Below are positions 42,319 to 50,783 of a stretch of 64,000 nt of DNA, piece after piece. The first letter of the stretch is position 1. Each line of letters opens with the position of its first letter. The translations under genes and the position numbers were made by a program. Source of the stretch: CAZCVI01 sp964502145 (GTDB lineage Bacteria > Acidobacteriota > Aminicenantia > UBA2199); assembly GCA_964502145.1 (NCBI GenBank), contig CAZCVI010000019.1:32458-96457 (forward strand), written 5' to 3'. The notes below the pieces were generated by a model that was not told where the DNA came from, did not search any database, and saw nothing but the letters and a program-made list of their open reading frames with translations.

Positions 42319-43350
42319 TTATCTGGCAAAGGGATTAACTTTAATATCATACTCCTTAACATCCGACTTGCGACCCCGATGCATACCACTGGTGGCAACC
42401 TGTAGCACCTTTATTCTTTTTTCCCAAAATATATCAGGACAAAAAGCAATCGCGGTCAAATGATTGCCAAAGGCTGCACCTGTATCAATGTCAATAGAGA
42501 TCAAATCCTTAAAATCACCATCGAAATAATAGAGGTATGAATAGCTTTCATAACCCGTTCGGATTTCCGGTTTCAAGAACTTGAAATAAGGTAGCCCCGA
42601 TTCCGGTTTGAATTTACCCAGGTTTTTATAACAGTCTGACAGCATTTCCGTCGGTGTATGCCCGTGAATCAAAATATAATCCCCATACTTCTCTTTCGGT
42701 TCTTTACGGGACCAGAGGTTAAAATTTTTCTGGTAAATCTTGTGTTTCTGGATGTAATCATGAAAATCATCAAACGTCTTCAGTTTTAATTGTTCTTCCA
42801 AATCTCGTGAAGCATCCAGACTCGCATGACTGAATGCAAGTTTGAAGATTTGCTCGTCGTTTTCGAAAGTCTCCGTATGTGAATAAACCAAGCGATTAAA
42901 AAAATCCATATACTTTTCCTCGAACAGGTAATCCCCCGGTTCAAAGTTTTTGGAGTACTGTTCCGAATAGTGTTCAACCGGGTGGCGTTCAATTTTACTG
43001 TAGACTTCTTTTTCAGGGTTAAAAGACATGATCGTATCCTGCCCGCCATTGCCGTTGAACCACATGTTGCCAAATTCCTCATAAAAATAGCTTTTTTTGC
43101 AATAATGCAAGAGCAGGTCTTCGTGGTTCCCTGCCAGGAAAACCGTTTCATATTCCAGATTCATTAACAGGTCCAAGACCTCTTTCGATGAAGGGCCATA
43201 ATCGATATAATCGCCGATAAAGATTATTTTGCGAATTTTCTCACGACCCAGTGCGTCCCGTCTGCGCAATTCTGTAATAAGGCGTTTTAATGGGTCATAC
43301 ATCCCATGTATATCGCCAACTACCCATGTTAGTTCTTGTTCTCTTGTCAT
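42319..43350 (-). CDS. PPP-family metallophosphatase
   Basis: The 343-residue protein has the full metal-site signature of the serine/threonine phosphatase family: GDIHG (12-16), GDYIDYG near 48-54, GNHED near 77-81 and a late HGHT. Such enzymes dephosphorylate proteins or nucleotides such as diadenosine tetraphosphate. About 100 residues beyond the minimal fold are inserted in the second half. GGAG lies 11 bases before the ATG. It stands alone between repeat elements; its target is unknown. Confidence 0.85.
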   Translation of the reverse strand: MTREQELTWVVGDIHGMYDPLKRLITELRRRDALGREKIRKIIFIGDYIDYGPSSKEVLDLLMNLEYETVFLAGNHEDLLLHYCKKSYFYEEFGNMWFNGNGGQDTIMSFNPEKEVYSKIERHPVEHYSEQYSKNFEPGDYLFEEKYMDFFNRLVYSHTETFENDEQIFKLAFSHASLDASRDLEEQLKLKTFDDFHDYIQKHKIYQKNFNLWSRKEPKEKYGDYILIHGHTPTEMLSDCYKNLGKFKPESGLPYFKFLKPEIRTGYESYSYLYYFDGDFKDLISIDIDTGAAFGNHLTAIAFCPDIFWEKRIKVLQVATSGMHRGRKSDVKEYDIKVNPFAR

Positions 43351-43441
43351 TTTCTTGTCTACTCCTTATCCTACATATATATACATATACATATAGTAAC
43401 CTTCTTTTCCCGGTTTGTCAATCATAAAAAGGTATCCTAAT

Positions 43442-43469
43442 CTGGATTCACCACCAAGTTAATGGGAAG
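43442..43469. repeat. Solo end of the MITE-like family
   Basis: CTGGATTCACCACCAAG followed by TTAATGGGAAG closely matches the reverse complement of the right end of the 42070-42238 element; the rest of the copy is missing. Confidence 0.6.
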
Positions 43470-43511
43470 CCTGGGGTTGCAAAATCCACGGCTTTATGGT
43501 AATTTGCATAA

Positions 43512-44186
43512 ATGAGTAAAAAACAAGCTATGAAGGAATCCGATCTCTATCTGCCCCTGAAACAATTTCTTGAGTCGCAGAACTATGAAGTCAAAGGTGA
43601 AATACATGACTGCGATGTCCTGGCAGTACGCGGCAATGAAACACCTGTTGTGGTAGAACTCAAGCTTTCTCTTAATCTCGACGTCGTCCTTCAAGCCGTT
43701 GCAAGGCTAACACTGACACCAAAGGTGTATATTTGCGTCCCTAAACAATGTAAAATGTTGAACAGACGACGACGCCCTATTATCAAGCTGCTTAAAATGC
43801 TCGGCTTAGGGCTGGTGATGATTGATGTGGACCGGAAGCATCACGGTGTTTATGTGTTTCTTGATCCCAGCGAGTTTAAACCACGCCAATCAAAGCCCCG
43901 TCTGGAACGTCTGCTCGGTGAGTTCAGCAAGCGCGTGGGTGACCCCAATCTCGGTGGAACAGAGAAGAGAAAAGGAATCATGACCGCCTATCGACAACAA
44001 GCCCTTGAAATCGCCCGTTTCCTTCTGAATCAAGGACCAACCAAAGCTTCATACATTTCCCGAACTCTCGGAGAACCAAAAGCCAGGGATATCTTGTACA
44101 GAAATGTCTACGGATGGTTTGAGCGAGTGTCACTGGGTGTGTATGAACTCTCTCCCAAGGGAAAACAGGAGCTTCCTCTTTGGTGA
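43512..44186 (+). CDS. DUF2161-family PD-(D/E)XK nuclease-like protein
   Basis: The 224-residue protein shows the DUF2161 pattern: a core with Asp35 in HDCDVLAVRG and Glu49-x-Lys51 in VVVELKLS, which is the PD-(D/E)XK motif, then conserved VYICVPKQ and GLGLVMIDV strands. The C-terminal 75 residues form a winged-helix-like region (QALEIARFLLNQGPTKASYI). It may be a small DNA-cutting or DNA-binding enzyme. No clear ribosome binding site is seen. Confidence 0.75.
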   Translation: MSKKQAMKESDLYLPLKQFLESQNYEVKGEIHDCDVLAVRGNETPVVVELKLSLNLDVVLQAVARLTLTPKVYICVPKQCKMLNRRRRPIIKLLKMLGLGLVMIDVDRKHHGVYVFLDPSEFKPRQSKPRLERLLGEFSKRVGDPNLGGTEKRKGIMTAYRQQALEIARFLLNQGPTKASYISRTLGEPKARDILYRNVYGWFERVSLGVYELSPKGKQELPLW

Positions 44187-44206
44187 CCTTTTTTTGAGGG
44201 TCTTAT

Positions 44207-44272
44207 GCCGCCGGCGGCTCTCCGAGGGCCAAGGGGAGGCTCCCCTTGGAACCCCGACGATTGGGTCGGGAG
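44207..44272. other. GC-rich block of three consecutive hairpins
   Basis: GCCGCCGGCGGC, the perfect stem CCAAGGGGA-GGC-TCCCCTTGG (44229-44249) and CCCGAC/GTCGGG (44253-44270) follow one another 20 bases after the DUF2161 stop. The block is much richer in GC than its surroundings and may be a dispersed repeat or structured RNA. Without a T-run it is not a standard terminator. Confidence 0.45.
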
Positions 44273-44415
44273 GGAAATAAGTTGTTTTTTTTATTATTGA
44301 ATTCTGACTAAATTTGGGTTACAATTAATTTTAACTAAAAAGAAGAAAAAAATGAAGTCCACAGTCGCAGGATTTAATGTAGTATACTTTTGGTTAGAAC
44401 ATCAGGAGCCCTGTT

Positions 44416-45798
44416 ATGGAAATTGAGCAGTACAAAGCTGTCTTTAAAGGAGAAATTGCACCTGGGACAAGTTTGGAAGAAACCAAACAACACCTGGCAC
44501 AATTATTTAAAACCGATTTGGCAAGAATCGAGAGTCTATTCACCGGAAAACCGATCATTCTAAGAGAGGGATTGTCCCTGGAAGAGGCGCAACGTTTCCG
44601 GCTTGGTTTTGAAAGAACCGGCGCATACTGCATCATTGTTAAAACGACAATACTGCAAGAGACATTACCCAGGGAACCACAAATAAATTCAACACCAGTT
44701 CGAACCACAGTTGCAGTTCCCGCGCCGCAATCTCAAGAAACCTCCCCTCCAACACCCCAGGTCTATGAAGTTCGTTACCAAGTAATATTTAAGGGCGAAA
44801 TGCTCCTTGGGAAAGAAAAACCAGATGTAATTGCCAATTTGAGCCGTTTCTATAAAAAGAGCATCCCCACGATTTCACAATTATTCACCGGTGACCCCGT
44901 AACCATCAAGGGACCAACAGATTTCTGGTCTGCGGCTGAACATGTCAGACAGTTCAAAGAATGCGGCGCAATCTGCCATATCCAATTAGTGGAACCCACA
45001 GCTCAAACGGTGGCGCCCCCTGTGCCGGAACCGACTCCAATAGTGGAAAAAGAAAGCCAATCAACTGAAGCACCTGAAATTGAAGAGATTAAAACGAAAT
45101 CCAATTCCATATACGAGACCTTAGCGAAAGCATATCGCTATATTCTGGCAGATTATAAAATCGAGCAAAAATTAAAATCCTTCACGAATAATGAAACGAC
45201 CATGGGTTGTTTTTACTTACTCATTATCGGTGGTATTATCGCCTTATTAATATGGTCACCCATGCGATGGTATATCGGATTGATTATGGGAATCGGTTTA
45301 GTTGCTTTCGGAAGCCTCTTTCACAAAGAGTGGGATTTAAAGTATGTAGATGTATTTTTGTCCCGGATGGAGAGTCTAAAAAAAGAGGACCCAGCACTCT
45401 TTTTAGTCACGTTGAACCGCTGGATTAATGATTTGCCTGACAATGATCGGGCAAAAATTCATCTTATAAATTTAATAGGAACCACTATCCAGGAAAACAC
45501 CACCCTGAAACCAGAACTGGATCGATATGCTGAGATTTTTAAACCTGTCACTGTTTCAGAAACCAACGATCTTAAGAACTTGGAAAAAGAGGAACGCCAG
45601 GAGAAAGTGGCAGCAAGAACTTTTTGTCCCCGTTGCGGTTCAAACCTTGTGAATGAAGATACTCGTGGGTTTAGTTGGACCAAGGGGATAATTGCCTCAT
45701 CACTTCTTGGGCCTTTGGGTGGCGCGATTATCGGCGGTTCTAAAGCGGGTGAGCTGATTTATGTATGTTTGAATTGCAATAATAAATGGAAAAAGTAA
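44416..45798 (+). CDS. Membrane protein with two FKGE-type repeat domains and a zinc ribbon
   Basis: The 460-residue protein carries two copies (about 3-76 and 119-192) of a 70-residue domain: YKAVFKGEI...LAQLFKTD...IESLFTGKPIILREGL...GAYCII. A Pro-rich linker, a hydrophobic pair of helices (about 257-300) and a C-terminal zinc ribbon (CPRCGSN near 403, CLNCNNKW at the end) follow. The same domain opens the next gene, so they form a pair. In other bacteria this domain is common in unstudied membrane proteins; no function is known to me. Confidence 0.65.
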   Translation: MEIEQYKAVFKGEIAPGTSLEETKQHLAQLFKTDLARIESLFTGKPIILREGLSLEEAQRFRLGFERTGAYCIIVKTTILQETLPREPQINSTPVRTTVAVPAPQSQETSPPTPQVYEVRYQVIFKGEMLLGKEKPDVIANLSRFYKKSIPTISQLFTGDPVTIKGPTDFWSAAEHVRQFKECGAICHIQLVEPTAQTVAPPVPEPTPIVEKESQSTEAPEIEEIKTKSNSIYETLAKAYRYILADYKIEQKLKSFTNNETTMGCFYLLIIGGIIALLIWSPMRWYIGLIMGIGLVAFGSLFHKEWDLKYVDVFLSRMESLKKEDPALFLVTLNRWINDLPDNDRAKIHLINLIGTTIQENTTLKPELDRYAEIFKPVTVSETNDLKNLEKEERQEKVAARTFCPRCGSNLVNEDTRGFSWTKGIIASSLLGPLGGAIIGGSKAGELIYVCLNCNNKWKK

Positions 45799-45810
45799 GG
45801 AGACTGTATC

Positions 45811-46884
45811 ATGCCGATTACTGAGCAATCCATAACAGACACTAAAAAATATAAAATCGTTTTTTGCGGCGCGATTAAATCCGGTCATGATCTCCCATCG
45901 GTGAAAACCCGTTTAGCTTCAGCTTTTGGTTTAAATGGAGAAAGTATTGATAAACTCTTTCCTGGGAAAGCAGTATTAGTAAAAGGGAATTTAACCTTCA
46001 ATGATGCCCAGTTATTCAAGTTAAATTTTGAGAAGAGCGGAGCACTTTGCCAATTGCTGGAGACATCCGCGCCGCCCATCCAACCGGTTCAAACACCTAA
46101 ACCGATACTTAGAAAAGATGTTCCTCCAGTCGCGCCTATCATAGCTACGGCCACCACACAACCCCCTTCACCTGTAAAAGCCAATAACTTTGCCTTCAAG
46201 TCAGTGCCGAAGAAAAGCAATACAGCAACATATATTGTCATACTAGTAGCTTTTATTATTGTCGCTTTATTGTTCAAGGAGGGAATGAATCGCCCACCAA
46301 GTAATCCAACCCCCACTTCTGGGACCCGATTGCAAACAGATAAGGTAAAGTCTCCACGCACCCGGTATCGTACACCTCAGCCGCCAAGTAAAACGGAGCC
46401 TATTAAAAAGTCATTAGCTGAGCAGGATACGGCTATTTTTAATGATCCCGCCCAATATTACTCGATCACTCTCCCTACCGGATATACCTTATCCAATTCA
46501 TCTTCGGGAGAACGTAGTAAAATCACATTCTCGTATGGTGGAGATTCCACGGTAACGGTTCTTGCTTCGCCGATGAAAAAGGCCTGGAACCCTGAAGAGG
46601 AAATGCGCAAAAGAGTGAGTGCCATCAGTGAGGGTAGAGCGGGCCTTTTTTCCAATTTTGCTTTGGAAAAATTTCAACTCGTATACTTTAACCACATGGA
46701 TGGTTATCAACTTGTAATGCGCAAAGGAACGCAACTAGCGGATTCATTCGCCATGGTCAGTGATAACCAGATCGCCTTTGCCGTGGCTATTATCACCGAT
46801 GGAACCGATGCACAGGCCAATCACGACCTGCTGGCAGGACTGGTTCGGGAAAGCTTGAAGCCGAATAGAGGTTACCAACAATGA
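45811..46884 (+). CDS. Membrane-anchored paralogue with one FKGE-type domain
   Basis: The 357-residue protein has one copy of the 70-residue domain found twice in the upstream protein (about 10-84: YKIVFCGAI, KLFPGKAVLVKGNL, SGALCQL), a Pro-rich linker, one membrane helix (about 140-157, TYIVILVAFIIVALLF), a basic Ser/Thr/Pro linker and a soluble C-terminal domain of about 140 residues starting PAQYYSITLPTGYTL, which resembles surface or periplasmic stress-type domains. It begins 12 bases after its neighbour and is read from the same transcript. Confidence 0.65.
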   Translation: MPITEQSITDTKKYKIVFCGAIKSGHDLPSVKTRLASAFGLNGESIDKLFPGKAVLVKGNLTFNDAQLFKLNFEKSGALCQLLETSAPPIQPVQTPKPILRKDVPPVAPIIATATTQPPSPVKANNFAFKSVPKKSNTATYIVILVAFIIVALLFKEGMNRPPSNPTPTSGTRLQTDKVKSPRTRYRTPQPPSKTEPIKKSLAEQDTAIFNDPAQYYSITLPTGYTLSNSSSGERSKITFSYGGDSTVTVLASPMKKAWNPEEEMRKRVSAISEGRAGLFSNFALEKFQLVYFNHMDGYQLVMRKGTQLADSFAMVSDNQIAFAVAIITDGTDAQANHDLLAGLVRESLKPNRGYQQ

Positions 46885-47072
46885 GGGATTTACAGTTTCC
46901 ATTTTTAAGTCTATTCTTAACCACTACTTCGCACTAATCCACACTAAGAAAAAAAATCAAAAAAGCAGAATATTTTTTAATAAAGATTAGTGACGATTAG
47001 TGCAACGTCGTGGTTTAAACTCATCATTTTCAATTATTTCAAGCAATGAACAGGTTTTTTTCTAATAGCCAT

Positions 47073-48239
47073 TTACAAGGCATTTTCCAGAATCTTTTGG
47101 CTTACTTCCAAAGTAATATCTTGAGTTTCGGAAAGCGCGGTCAAGCCATGAACTTTTAGTTGTTCGACGACTACTGGAATTTTATCGGCTGTAACGCCAT
47201 ATTGCGAAAGACGGGTTTTTATGCCCAGGTTTTCAAAGAATTCCCTTGTTTTTTGGATGGCCAAATCGATCTTCTCCTCATCGCTACCATGGGTAATATG
47301 CCATACCCGTTCGGCATATTGCAGCAGTTTGGCATGTTTTTGTTGGCGCTGTACATGAAGAACCGATGGGCATATAATGGCTAAAGTTTGACCGTGATCG
47401 ATTCCAAACAAAGCAGTCAGTTCGTGCCCGATCATATGTGTGGCCCAGTCCTGCGGTACACCAACCCCTATTAACCCATTTAACGCCATAGTCGCACTCC
47501 AAACAAGATTGGCACGGGCATCATAATTTTCCGGTTTGGCAACTGTAGTGGCACCAATTTCGATTAATGTTTGCAAAATACCTTCTGCCATACGATCCTG
47601 AATTCTGGCATCCACAGGGAATGTCAGGTATTGCTCTGTGGTATGAACAAATGCATCCACCACACCATTAGCCACCTGAATCTTGGGAAGGGTAAATGTG
47701 ACCGTGGGGTCTAATATTGAAAATACAGGGAATGCCATCTCGCTCATAACGGGGAATTTTCCGTGTTCGTAGCTGATAACTGCGCCGCTATTCATTTCAG
47801 AGCCTGTCGCGGGTAATGTTAACACCACACCCAATGGAACAACTTTTTCTACTACCTTGGCAGTAATTTGCGTAAAGCCAAACTTTAACAAATCACGCGC
47901 ATCGCCTTTATAGTGAGTAGCCAGTGCGATGAATTTAGTTCCATCAATGACAGAACCGCCACCCACAGCCAAAATAAAATCAATGTTTTCGCCACGGACA
48001 ACTTCAACCGCTTTCATCAATGTCTCGTAGTGGGGATTGGGTTCAATACCACCGAATTCGTAAACTTTTCTGTTACCGAGATTGGTTTTAACTTTATCGA
48101 TAAGCCCGCTCTTTTTTGCACTGCCACCGCCAAAGGTTATTAATACTTTGGCATGTGCCGGAACACATTTATCAATATTGTCAAGTCTGTCTTTTCCAAA
48201 GAAAATCCGTGTTGGATTGTAAAAATCAAAATTAAACAT
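47073..48239 (-). CDS. Iron-containing alcohol dehydrogenase, YqhD/BdhA type
   Basis: The 388-residue protein matches NADPH-dependent aldehyde reductases of the YqhD/BdhA group: MFNFDFYNPTRIFFGK start, nucleotide loop AVGGGSVIDG, PATGSEMN, and metal-site His/Asp in DAFVHTTEQ, MIGHELTALFGIDHGQTL. It probably reduces aldehydes to alcohols. AGGAGG precedes the ATG, and it follows the aldo/keto reductase by 26 bases on the same strand, suggesting a shared role in aldehyde detoxification. Confidence 0.9.
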   Translation of the reverse strand: MFNFDFYNPTRIFFGKDRLDNIDKCVPAHAKVLITFGGGSAKKSGLIDKVKTNLGNRKVYEFGGIEPNPHYETLMKAVEVVRGENIDFILAVGGGSVIDGTKFIALATHYKGDARDLLKFGFTQITAKVVEKVVPLGVVLTLPATGSEMNSGAVISYEHGKFPVMSEMAFPVFSILDPTVTFTLPKIQVANGVVDAFVHTTEQYLTFPVDARIQDRMAEGILQTLIEIGATTVAKPENYDARANLVWSATMALNGLIGVGVPQDWATHMIGHELTALFGIDHGQTLAIICPSVLHVQRQQKHAKLLQYAERVWHITHGSDEEKIDLAIQKTREFFENLGIKTRLSQYGVTADKIPVVVEQLKVHGLTALSETQDITLEVSQKILENAL

Positions 48240-48265
48240 GTTGGGTCCTCCTATTTTTGTCTCGA

Positions 48266-49267
48266 TTATTTTTTTAAAAACTTATTTTCACGTGCGCTGT
48301 AACGTGGTCCAATATTGGGATATTTACTGACAATCGCTGCAATTTCTGCCAATTCTTTTGTTGTCAGTTCCACATCAGCAGCACCTGCATTTTCTTCCAG
48401 GTATTTTCTGCGTTTGGTTCCGGGAATAGGAACAATATGGTCGCTCTTAACCATTACCCATGCAATGGCTAACTGGGCAGGTGTGCAATTTTTATTTTCA
48501 GCGTATTCGGCGAATGCTGCTGCCAGTTTCTGGTTATTCTCTAAATATTCTCCCTGATATCGTGGCAAATTCTTTCGGAAGTCGTTAGCAGTCAGAGCGC
48601 TGACATCCAATGTATTGGTAATCAATCCGCGACTTAATGGTGCAAATGGAATGAAGGTCATACCCAACTCTTTGGTTAAGGGTAAAATGGCGTCTTCGAC
48701 TCCTCTGGTAAGCAATGAATATTCACTTTGTACGGCGGTAATCGGATGCACGGCATGTGCTTTTTTCAAATCGTCAGGCGTACATTCGCTTAATCCTAAA
48801 TAACGAACCTTGCCTTCCTTTACCAGTTCCGACATGGCACCCACAGTTTCTTCCACCGGAATAGTTGGGTCTACACGATGCACATAGTAAAGATCAATGG
48901 TTTCGATCTTTAAACGTTTCAGGCTGTTTTCTACTGCCAGAGACATCCATTTTGGTGAGGCATCCACATAGGTTTCTCCGCTGATAAAAGCTTCTCCTTT
49001 GTCGCCTCTCAAGCGGAACCCAAACTTAGTAGCGATAAAAATCTTATTCCGGTTTGGTACAAGCACTTTTGATATCAATTCTTCGTTTGCACCATTGCCA
49101 TAAATATCAGCCGTATCCCAGAAGTTAATGCCAAGCTCTAATGCAAGCTGTAAAGTGGCCATACTTTCACTCTCATCCGCTTTACCATAAGATGCACTCA
49201 TGCCCATGCATCCCAGGCCAACTGCGGATATTTTTTCTCCGGTTTTTGCTAATTGCTTATACTTCAT
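48266..49267 (-). CDS. Aldo/keto reductase (YhdN/AKR13-like)
   Basis: The 333-residue NADPH-dependent reductase has MKYKQLAKTGEKISAVGLGCMGMS at its start, the catalytic Asp/Tyr in WDTADIYGNGANEE, Lys in ATKFGF and His in YYVHRVD, plus PIPGTKRRKYLEEN for NADPH binding. The start at 49267 follows GGAGG by 8 bases; an in-frame ATG at 49300 has no site. It is first in a two-gene unit with the YqhD-like gene. Confidence 0.9.
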   Translation of the reverse strand: MKYKQLAKTGEKISAVGLGCMGMSASYGKADESESMATLQLALELGINFWDTADIYGNGANEELISKVLVPNRNKIFIATKFGFRLRGDKGEAFISGETYVDASPKWMSLAVENSLKRLKIETIDLYYVHRVDPTIPVEETVGAMSELVKEGKVRYLGLSECTPDDLKKAHAVHPITAVQSEYSLLTRGVEDAILPLTKELGMTFIPFAPLSRGLITNTLDVSALTANDFRKNLPRYQGEYLENNQKLAAAFAEYAENKNCTPAQLAIAWVMVKSDHIVPIPGTKRRKYLEENAGAADVELTTKELAEIAAIVSKYPNIGPRYSARENKFLKK

Positions 49268-49303
49268 AATAGTATCCTCCATTAAAAATCTCGTCCCCAT
49301 TTT

Positions 49304-49351
49304 TCCCGCAGTTCATCCCGTAGTTCATTCCGTAGTTCATTCCGTAGTTCA
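49304..49351. repeat. Four tandem 12-base units
   Basis: Units TCCCGCAGTTCA, TCCCGTAGTTCA, TTCCGTAGTTCA and TTCCGTAGTTCA lie just upstream of the aldo/keto reductase. A small palindrome GGTGT-AAA-ACACC follows at 49358-49370 and could be an operator. Confidence 0.8.
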
Positions 49352-49476
49352 TACCATGGTGTAAAACACCTTCATATGTGATTCGTGCTCTTCTCATAAA
49401 ACTATTATACCAAATATAAAATAAAGAAGTAATACACCGTCCCGATTTTTTCCATCTATTTTCTTATTGGCTATTG

Positions 49477-49506
49477 CCATAACTTAACAAATATGTTAAG
49501 TTATGG
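49477..49506. promoter_or_regulatory. 13-base-arm palindrome over the AbiEi start codon
   Basis: CCATAACTTAACA (49477-49489) and TGTTAAGTTATGG (49494-49506) are perfect inverted repeats around AATA; the right arm contains the ATG. AbiEi antitoxins are known to repress their operons by binding inverted repeats, so this is a likely operator. Confidence 0.7.
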
Positions 49507-50147
49507 ACATGGAATGGAATGACTTTTTGAATCGTTTTGTCCAGCAGCCGTTATTTCACTCGTCCATGTTAGCGGTGTTTCCTGAACCCGTTTCCCATGT
49601 GCAGGTGCAACTGTCGCGTTGGACCCGGACAGGGAAACTTTTGCAGGTACGGCGGGGTTGGTATTTAATCGCAAAACCTTGGCGGTCGCAAGAGGTTCCG
49701 TTGTCCGTGGTGGCCAACCAAGTGGTTTTTCCCTCTTATTTATCCACCGAATGGGCTTTGCAGTATTATGATATGATTCCCGAATACGTGCCCAATCCAA
49801 CGTCCATTACCACGGGCAAAGGGATGCGTTTTGTGGCGTTAGAAACGTGGTTTATTTATTATCATGTACCGCCCTCTTTTTTTAAAGGATACAGTCAGGA
49901 ACAGCTCGGGAGCGATAAAATCGCGATTGCCTGCCCGGAGAAAGCACTGTTAGACAAAATGTATCTCTTTTTACAACGGAACCTTTTCTCTATGGCCTGG
50001 TTGCAGGAATTAAGACTGCAACAATTGGAAATTTTCGATCTCTGCCGCTTTACAGAACTGGCCCAATCTGTAAATACAAAAAAATTCCAGGCCGCAGTGG
50101 CACAAACCTGCGAATATATTAAAACGCTAAAAGGAGAAACGGGATGA
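49503..50147 (+). CDS. abiEi: AbiEi-type antitoxin (type IV toxin-antitoxin)
   Basis: The 214-residue protein follows the AbiEi layout: an N-terminal winged helix (VQVQLSRWTRTGKLLQVRRGWYLI), the conserved PSYLSTEWALQYYDMIPE segment and a C-terminal domain with CPEKALLDKMY. AbiEi represses its operon and counters the nucleotidyltransferase toxin AbiEii. The stop overlaps the start of the toxin gene (ATGA), as usual, but the toxin is broken (50144-50303). Confidence 0.82.
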   Translation: MDMEWNDFLNRFVQQPLFHSSMLAVFPEPVSHVQVQLSRWTRTGKLLQVRRGWYLIAKPWRSQEVPLSVVANQVVFPSYLSTEWALQYYDMIPEYVPNPTSITTGKGMRFVALETWFIYYHVPPSFFKGYSQEQLGSDKIAIACPEKALLDKMYLFLQRNLFSMAWLQELRLQQLEIFDLCRFTELAQSVNTKKFQAAVAQTCEYIKTLKGETG

Positions 50148-50303
50148 AAGACATAGTCCTACAAACTGAACCCACCCCACGCGTGGCAAGGAACAAAAAG
50201 CATTATTGATCTGCATCTTCCTGTACTCATCCAGCATTACGAGTTACCCTCGCTATACGCAGGCAAGTTGCATGCGTTATTGATGCGGTCATCGGTTACA
50301 TAG
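50144..50303 (+). pseudogene. AbiEii-type toxin remnant
   Basis: The ATG at 50144 opens MKDIVLQTEPTPRVARNKKH and then a stop, matching an AbiEii start. In another frame, ending TAG at 50301-50303, the sequence reads HYELPSLYAGKLHALLMRS, the conserved late core of AbiEii (PSLFAGKIHALL-type). About 100 residues, including the nucleotidyltransferase GS and DxD motifs, are missing, and the C-terminal tail is lost. Confidence 0.75.
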
Positions 50304-50399
50304 GCAATTCGTTCCCTTCTTATGCAGTTATTATCCCATATTTTTTCGCCATCTCAAAACATTCCCACATTCCCATGCCCTGTCTTTCGATGTTCATAA

Positions 50400-50558
50400 C
50401 CTGGATTCACCCCCAGATTCTTGAAAAAACATGGACGACATGGACAGAGTGGACGATATGGACGATGTGGAGCAAAAACAAAAGCATTTTTTTGTCCATA
50501 TCGTCCACTAAGTCCATATCGTCCACAACGATTCCAAAAACTTGGCGGTGAATCCAGG
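50400..50558. mobile_element. MITE-like element with 4-base target duplication, TGGACGATA class
   Basis: Ends are CCTGGATTCACCCCCAG (50400-50416) and CTTGGCGGTGAATCCAGG (50541-50558), near-perfect inverted repeats, flanked by ATAA at 50396-50399 and 50559-50562. Inside, direct TGGAC-type 9-base units (50431-50470) face GTCCATATC-type units (50493-50527). Confidence 0.75.
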
Positions 50559-50571
50559 ATAAAAAAGAGAC

Positions 50572-50600
50572 TTGACATTTTTTTCCAAATAGGGTAATTT
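50572..50600 (+). promoter_or_regulatory. Possible promoter before the 51-residue gene
   Basis: TTGACA (50572-50577), 17 bases, TAATTT (50595-50600). The -10 box is weak, and its position leaves almost no leader before the ATG at 50606. Confidence 0.35.
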
Positions 50601-50605
50601 GGAAA

Positions 50606-50761
50606 ATGATAAATAATTGGCTGGTAACAACAATTCTATTTGTCTTGCACGGAATAGTGATGGCCTTTCCACTGATGAGAAACGTCAGGCAAAGCCGTAA
50701 AATTGTCCAGCAGGAATCCCAAGTAGGGCAATTTGTGTTATTCGCCAAACGCCCTGCTTAG
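50606..50761 (+). CDS. Possible 51-residue membrane peptide
   Basis: The frame has an N-terminal hydrophobic helix (WLVTTILFVLHGIVMAF at about 5-21) followed by a basic amphipathic tail. It ends 22 bases before the alcohol dehydrogenase start. No convincing ribosome binding site is seen, so it may be chance. Confidence 0.35.
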   Translation: MINNWLVTTILFVLHGIVMAFPLMRNVRQSRKIVQQESQVGQFVLFAKRPA

Positions 50762-50783
50762 AATATAAAATCAAGAGGTGATA

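Noticed and set aside
42108..42398. 96-residue minus-strand reading frame with FWLGQTHGFAPAR
   Set aside because: It runs through the MITE-like element and the 17-base dispersed repeat and overlaps the phosphatase gene end; a repeat-derived frame.
49304..49351. CRISPR or operator array
   Set aside because: Four contiguous 12-base units without spacers; a simple tandem repeat.
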